Origin: Carallia brachiata
Taxonomy: Eukaryota; Streptophyta; Magnoliopsida; Malpighiales; Rhizophoraceae
Length of the DNA stretch: 64,000 nucleotides
NCBI GenBank assembly: GCA_021464245.1
Contig: JADCRB010000069.1
Coordinates: 4,168,395-4,232,394, forward strand
Direction: 5' to 3'
The notes beneath the pieces were generated by a model. The model was not told where the DNA came from and did no database searches. It saw only the letters and a program-made list of their open reading frames with translations. Below are positions 62,131 through 64,000 of the stretch, piece by piece. Both the position numbers and the translations under genes were made by a program. The first letter of the stretch is position 1, and the number at the start of each line of letters is the position of its first letter.

Positions 62131-63263
62131 GAGGAACATAAATATCCTCTCTAATGGAGAATGAAAAATACATACTGCAGCAAAATTCTGAGGAAAGGAG
62201 AATTTGACGTGTTCCTTGCACTTCAGACAATTTTGTCAATTTGAATATTGAAACAAGTGCTTCTGTCACTTCAAAGAAGTGCTCCATGTTCCAGAACCTA
62301 GATATTTATGTCACAAATAACAAAAGTCCATATGATCTAAGTCATGTCTCAGACAAAGAAAGACATAAAAACTTTCTTATTGTTCCGCCAGTTTAAGGAT
62401 ATTTGCCACATGGGCTGTCAAGCAACGAGCTGAGCTACTCTTCCTCTGGAGCATATAGCATGAGGAAATTACCTGCAATATGAATCAAAGCAAACAAGTT
62501 TTGCTGATTCCAGGATAAACGACAAGGATATTTCTGTCACCGTGGAAGCTAGCACTAGATGGCAAATTCAAGGCATTCCCACCAAAGAGCTACAATTTGG
62601 GCATCAAACAGCCACCACTATCACAGCATAAGATAATCAAAAATTAATGAAATTTTATGAACTCTAGTTAATGAATCATCGAGTCAAACTTCTGCTGCAA
62701 TTACCTGGCAAAGAAGTTGTATTCACATCATCTAGCTCCCATATGTTATGTGCCAAAGATTAGGTTAGTCCGTCATCATCAGGAAATCTTGACAAACCGT
62801 TTAATTTTTCTATCTGCAAATTCAAGTCAGTACAAGCTGTGAGCCCCCCCCCCCCCCCCCCCCTAAAAAAAAAAACAAATTTTTTGTTGAATAGGACTAT
62901 ATACTGGACATCTTCCTGAATTCTGCCAGCATCAATTACTCGTCCGTGTTTGTGTATAAAGGACATCTATGTAAGTCTGCGATCCAAAGGGAAAAGATCA
63001 TGATGCCATTGTAATTATGACCAGGTCAGCCTCTATCTCTTTTTTCTTGCAGCTAAAATCAAAAAACGAATTATAAACTATAGCGTAAAAGGACCTTCTC
63101 AAACAAAGATGATGGCAAGGCCAAATCCAAAAACACAGAATTCCAAAATTCAAGCGGCCTCCGCTCCTTGTCTTCAAAGCCCAACATCTTACCCACCATC
63201 TCCTGGCGGTGAAATGCCTGGCGATATCCCCTGCCAGCCCATGGGCCTTCCACATTAGGGATC
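61942..63263 (-). other. Candidate exons of an unidentified minus-strand gene
   Basis: A coding-like piece at about 63,095-63,263 reads VEGPWAGRGYRQAFHRQEM, VGKMLGFEDKERRPLEFW and LALPSSLFEK and ends AAG/GTCC. An acceptor TTTGCAG then opens an 18-codon piece at 62,760-62,813 (IEKLNGLSRFPDDDGLT, stop) in matching phase. Further down, TGACTGCAG opens ISTAIAEALKAIDPPEAFW and INYL-stop at 61,942-62,018, which may be an alternative end or another transcript. A MITE (63,275-63,685) lies immediately upstream, so the 5' part could be beyond it; ATGGAGGCTGATGG/GTGAG near 63,894-63,912 is a possible first exon, though its phase does not fit. No family recognised. Confidence 0.3.
62844..62863. repeat. 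Homopolymer run of 20 C
   Basis: An unbroken run of 20 C followed by TAAAAAA. Rare in AT-rich plant DNA and prone to length error in any sequencing method. Confidence 0.9.
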
Positions 63264-63265
63264 TC

Positions 63266-63694
63266 GTTTCAGATTAAGGTTGTCAGAACCGGATTGATCG
63301 AACTAAAAACATTAGTGGATTAAGGTTCAACGGTTGAACTGGTTAAACTGGTATTATATATATATATAAGTAATTAAAGAATAATATTTATAAATAGTGA
63401 TTAAATATTAATTTTTTTAATTTTAAGGACTAAATTGAAAGTTTTGATTGAATTTAAGACTAAATTAAAATTTTTAAGTAAATTTATGACCTAAATTACA
63501 ATTCAAATAAACATTGGGTCAAATTATAATTTATAAATTTTTGATTTACTTTGAACCGTTCCAACCGGTCCGGTTTTGACCGGTCCGATTCTTATCAAAA
63601 AAATACCTTGAACCACTTTAGATCTCGGGTCGGTCACCGGTTCAACTGATCAGGCTAACCGGTCCGAGCTGATTTTAACAACATTGTTTCAGAT
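63266..63694. mobile_element. ACCGGT-type MITE with perfect 9-bp target duplication
   Basis: The body at about 63,275-63,685 is flanked by perfect 9-bp direct repeats gtttcagat (63,266-63,274 and 63,686-63,694). Its inverted ends are aaggttgtcagaac and gattttaacaacatt. The interior is AT-rich with clusters of aaccggt, ggtccggttttgaccggtcc and caccggttcaac near its ends. It is the same family as the element at 46,989-47,676, with clearer borders. The 9-bp duplication points to Mutator-like mobilisation. No coding sequence. Confidence 0.75.
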
Positions 63695-64000
63695 AAAAAA
63701 AAAAAAAAAAACCCAATAAAGAAGACGAAAAAAAATAAGAAGTTTTAAGAAGATCCATAGAAAAGAAAACAAGCAAACATACACATATCATCATAATAAA
63801 TGCAGCAAAAAAAAAAAAAAAAAACACAGTAAACAAGATAGGTAGAATGAGGACAGAATCTTGGTGATCTTTAGCGTGGTTTCTGAGGAGCTCACCCATC
63901 AGCCTCCATCGATTGCAATGACAATGCTAGCAAGGAAGAGAGGCAGTTGAAACTATGAAGCAGTAACATCTTCAATGACTCTTCACGTATGACGTATCAG

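Noticed and set aside
62844..62863. 20-base C homopolymer as a possible functional G-rich element
   Set aside because: A lone homopolymer with no further G/C runs; more likely slippage or a sequencing artefact.
1..64000. CRISPR arrays, rRNA genes, autonomous transposons or viral sequences
   Set aside because: No regularly spaced short repeats, no rRNA motifs, and no gag, reverse transcriptase, integrase or transposase frames were seen apart from the short RNase H relics.

Overview
The window is nuclear DNA of a flowering plant, most likely a dicot. It is AT-rich, with short GC-richer coding islands, plant-type introns, many poly-A/poly-T runs and small non-autonomous transposons. The clear genes belong to plant families: a land-plant sn-2 GPAT, a thaumatin-like PR5 protein, BCS1-type AAA-ATPases and an AGC-VIII kinase. 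A woody dicot such as Citrus would fit, but the species cannot be fixed from the sequence alone.

Region 1 (about 0.5-40.5 kb) is a tandem triplication. The same segment occurs three times in the same orientation with a period of about 13.7-14.0 kb: unit A about 511-14,625, unit B about 14,626-28,375, unit C about 28,376-40,490 (3' truncated). In each unit the order along the plus strand is a receptor-kinase remnant, a GA-repeat region, a retroelement RNase H remnant (B and C only), a conserved hairpin and a mitochondrial-type AAA-ATPase gene on the minus strand. All three AAA-ATPase copies are broken by different stops and frameshifts, so the array carries no obviously working gene. The copies differ by insertions private to one unit. 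Two tRNA-derived SINEs with perfect 13-14 bp target duplications have intact empty sites in the sister units, so they inserted after the duplications.

Region 2 (about 40.5-47.7 kb) holds a probable minus-strand gene with several exons and an E2F-like promoter site; I could not name its product. An ACCGGT-rich MITE (46,989-47,676) follows.

Region 3 (48.1-58.3 kb) is the recognisable gene region. A thaumatin-like protein gene (minus, one intron) has all 16 cysteines but a 2-nt frameshift. A degraded AGC-type protein kinase (plus) has lost its N-lobe and its metal-binding Asp. A GPAT4/6/8-type glycerol-3-phosphate acyltransferase (plus, two exons) makes cutin-type 2-monoacylglycerol precursors; its second exon lacks one base. 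The GPAT and thaumatin genes are otherwise clean, so consensus errors or very young null alleles are both possible.

Region 4 (58.3-64.0 kb) contains AT-rich spacer, small tandem duplications, a second ACCGGT-type MITE with a perfect 9-bp target duplication, and fragments of an unidentified minus-strand transcription unit.

I found no CRISPR array, rRNA, genuine tRNA gene, virus or autonomous transposon. The most unusual features are the dated triplicated array of AAA-ATPase pseudogenes and the two nearly intact genes that each carry one indel.
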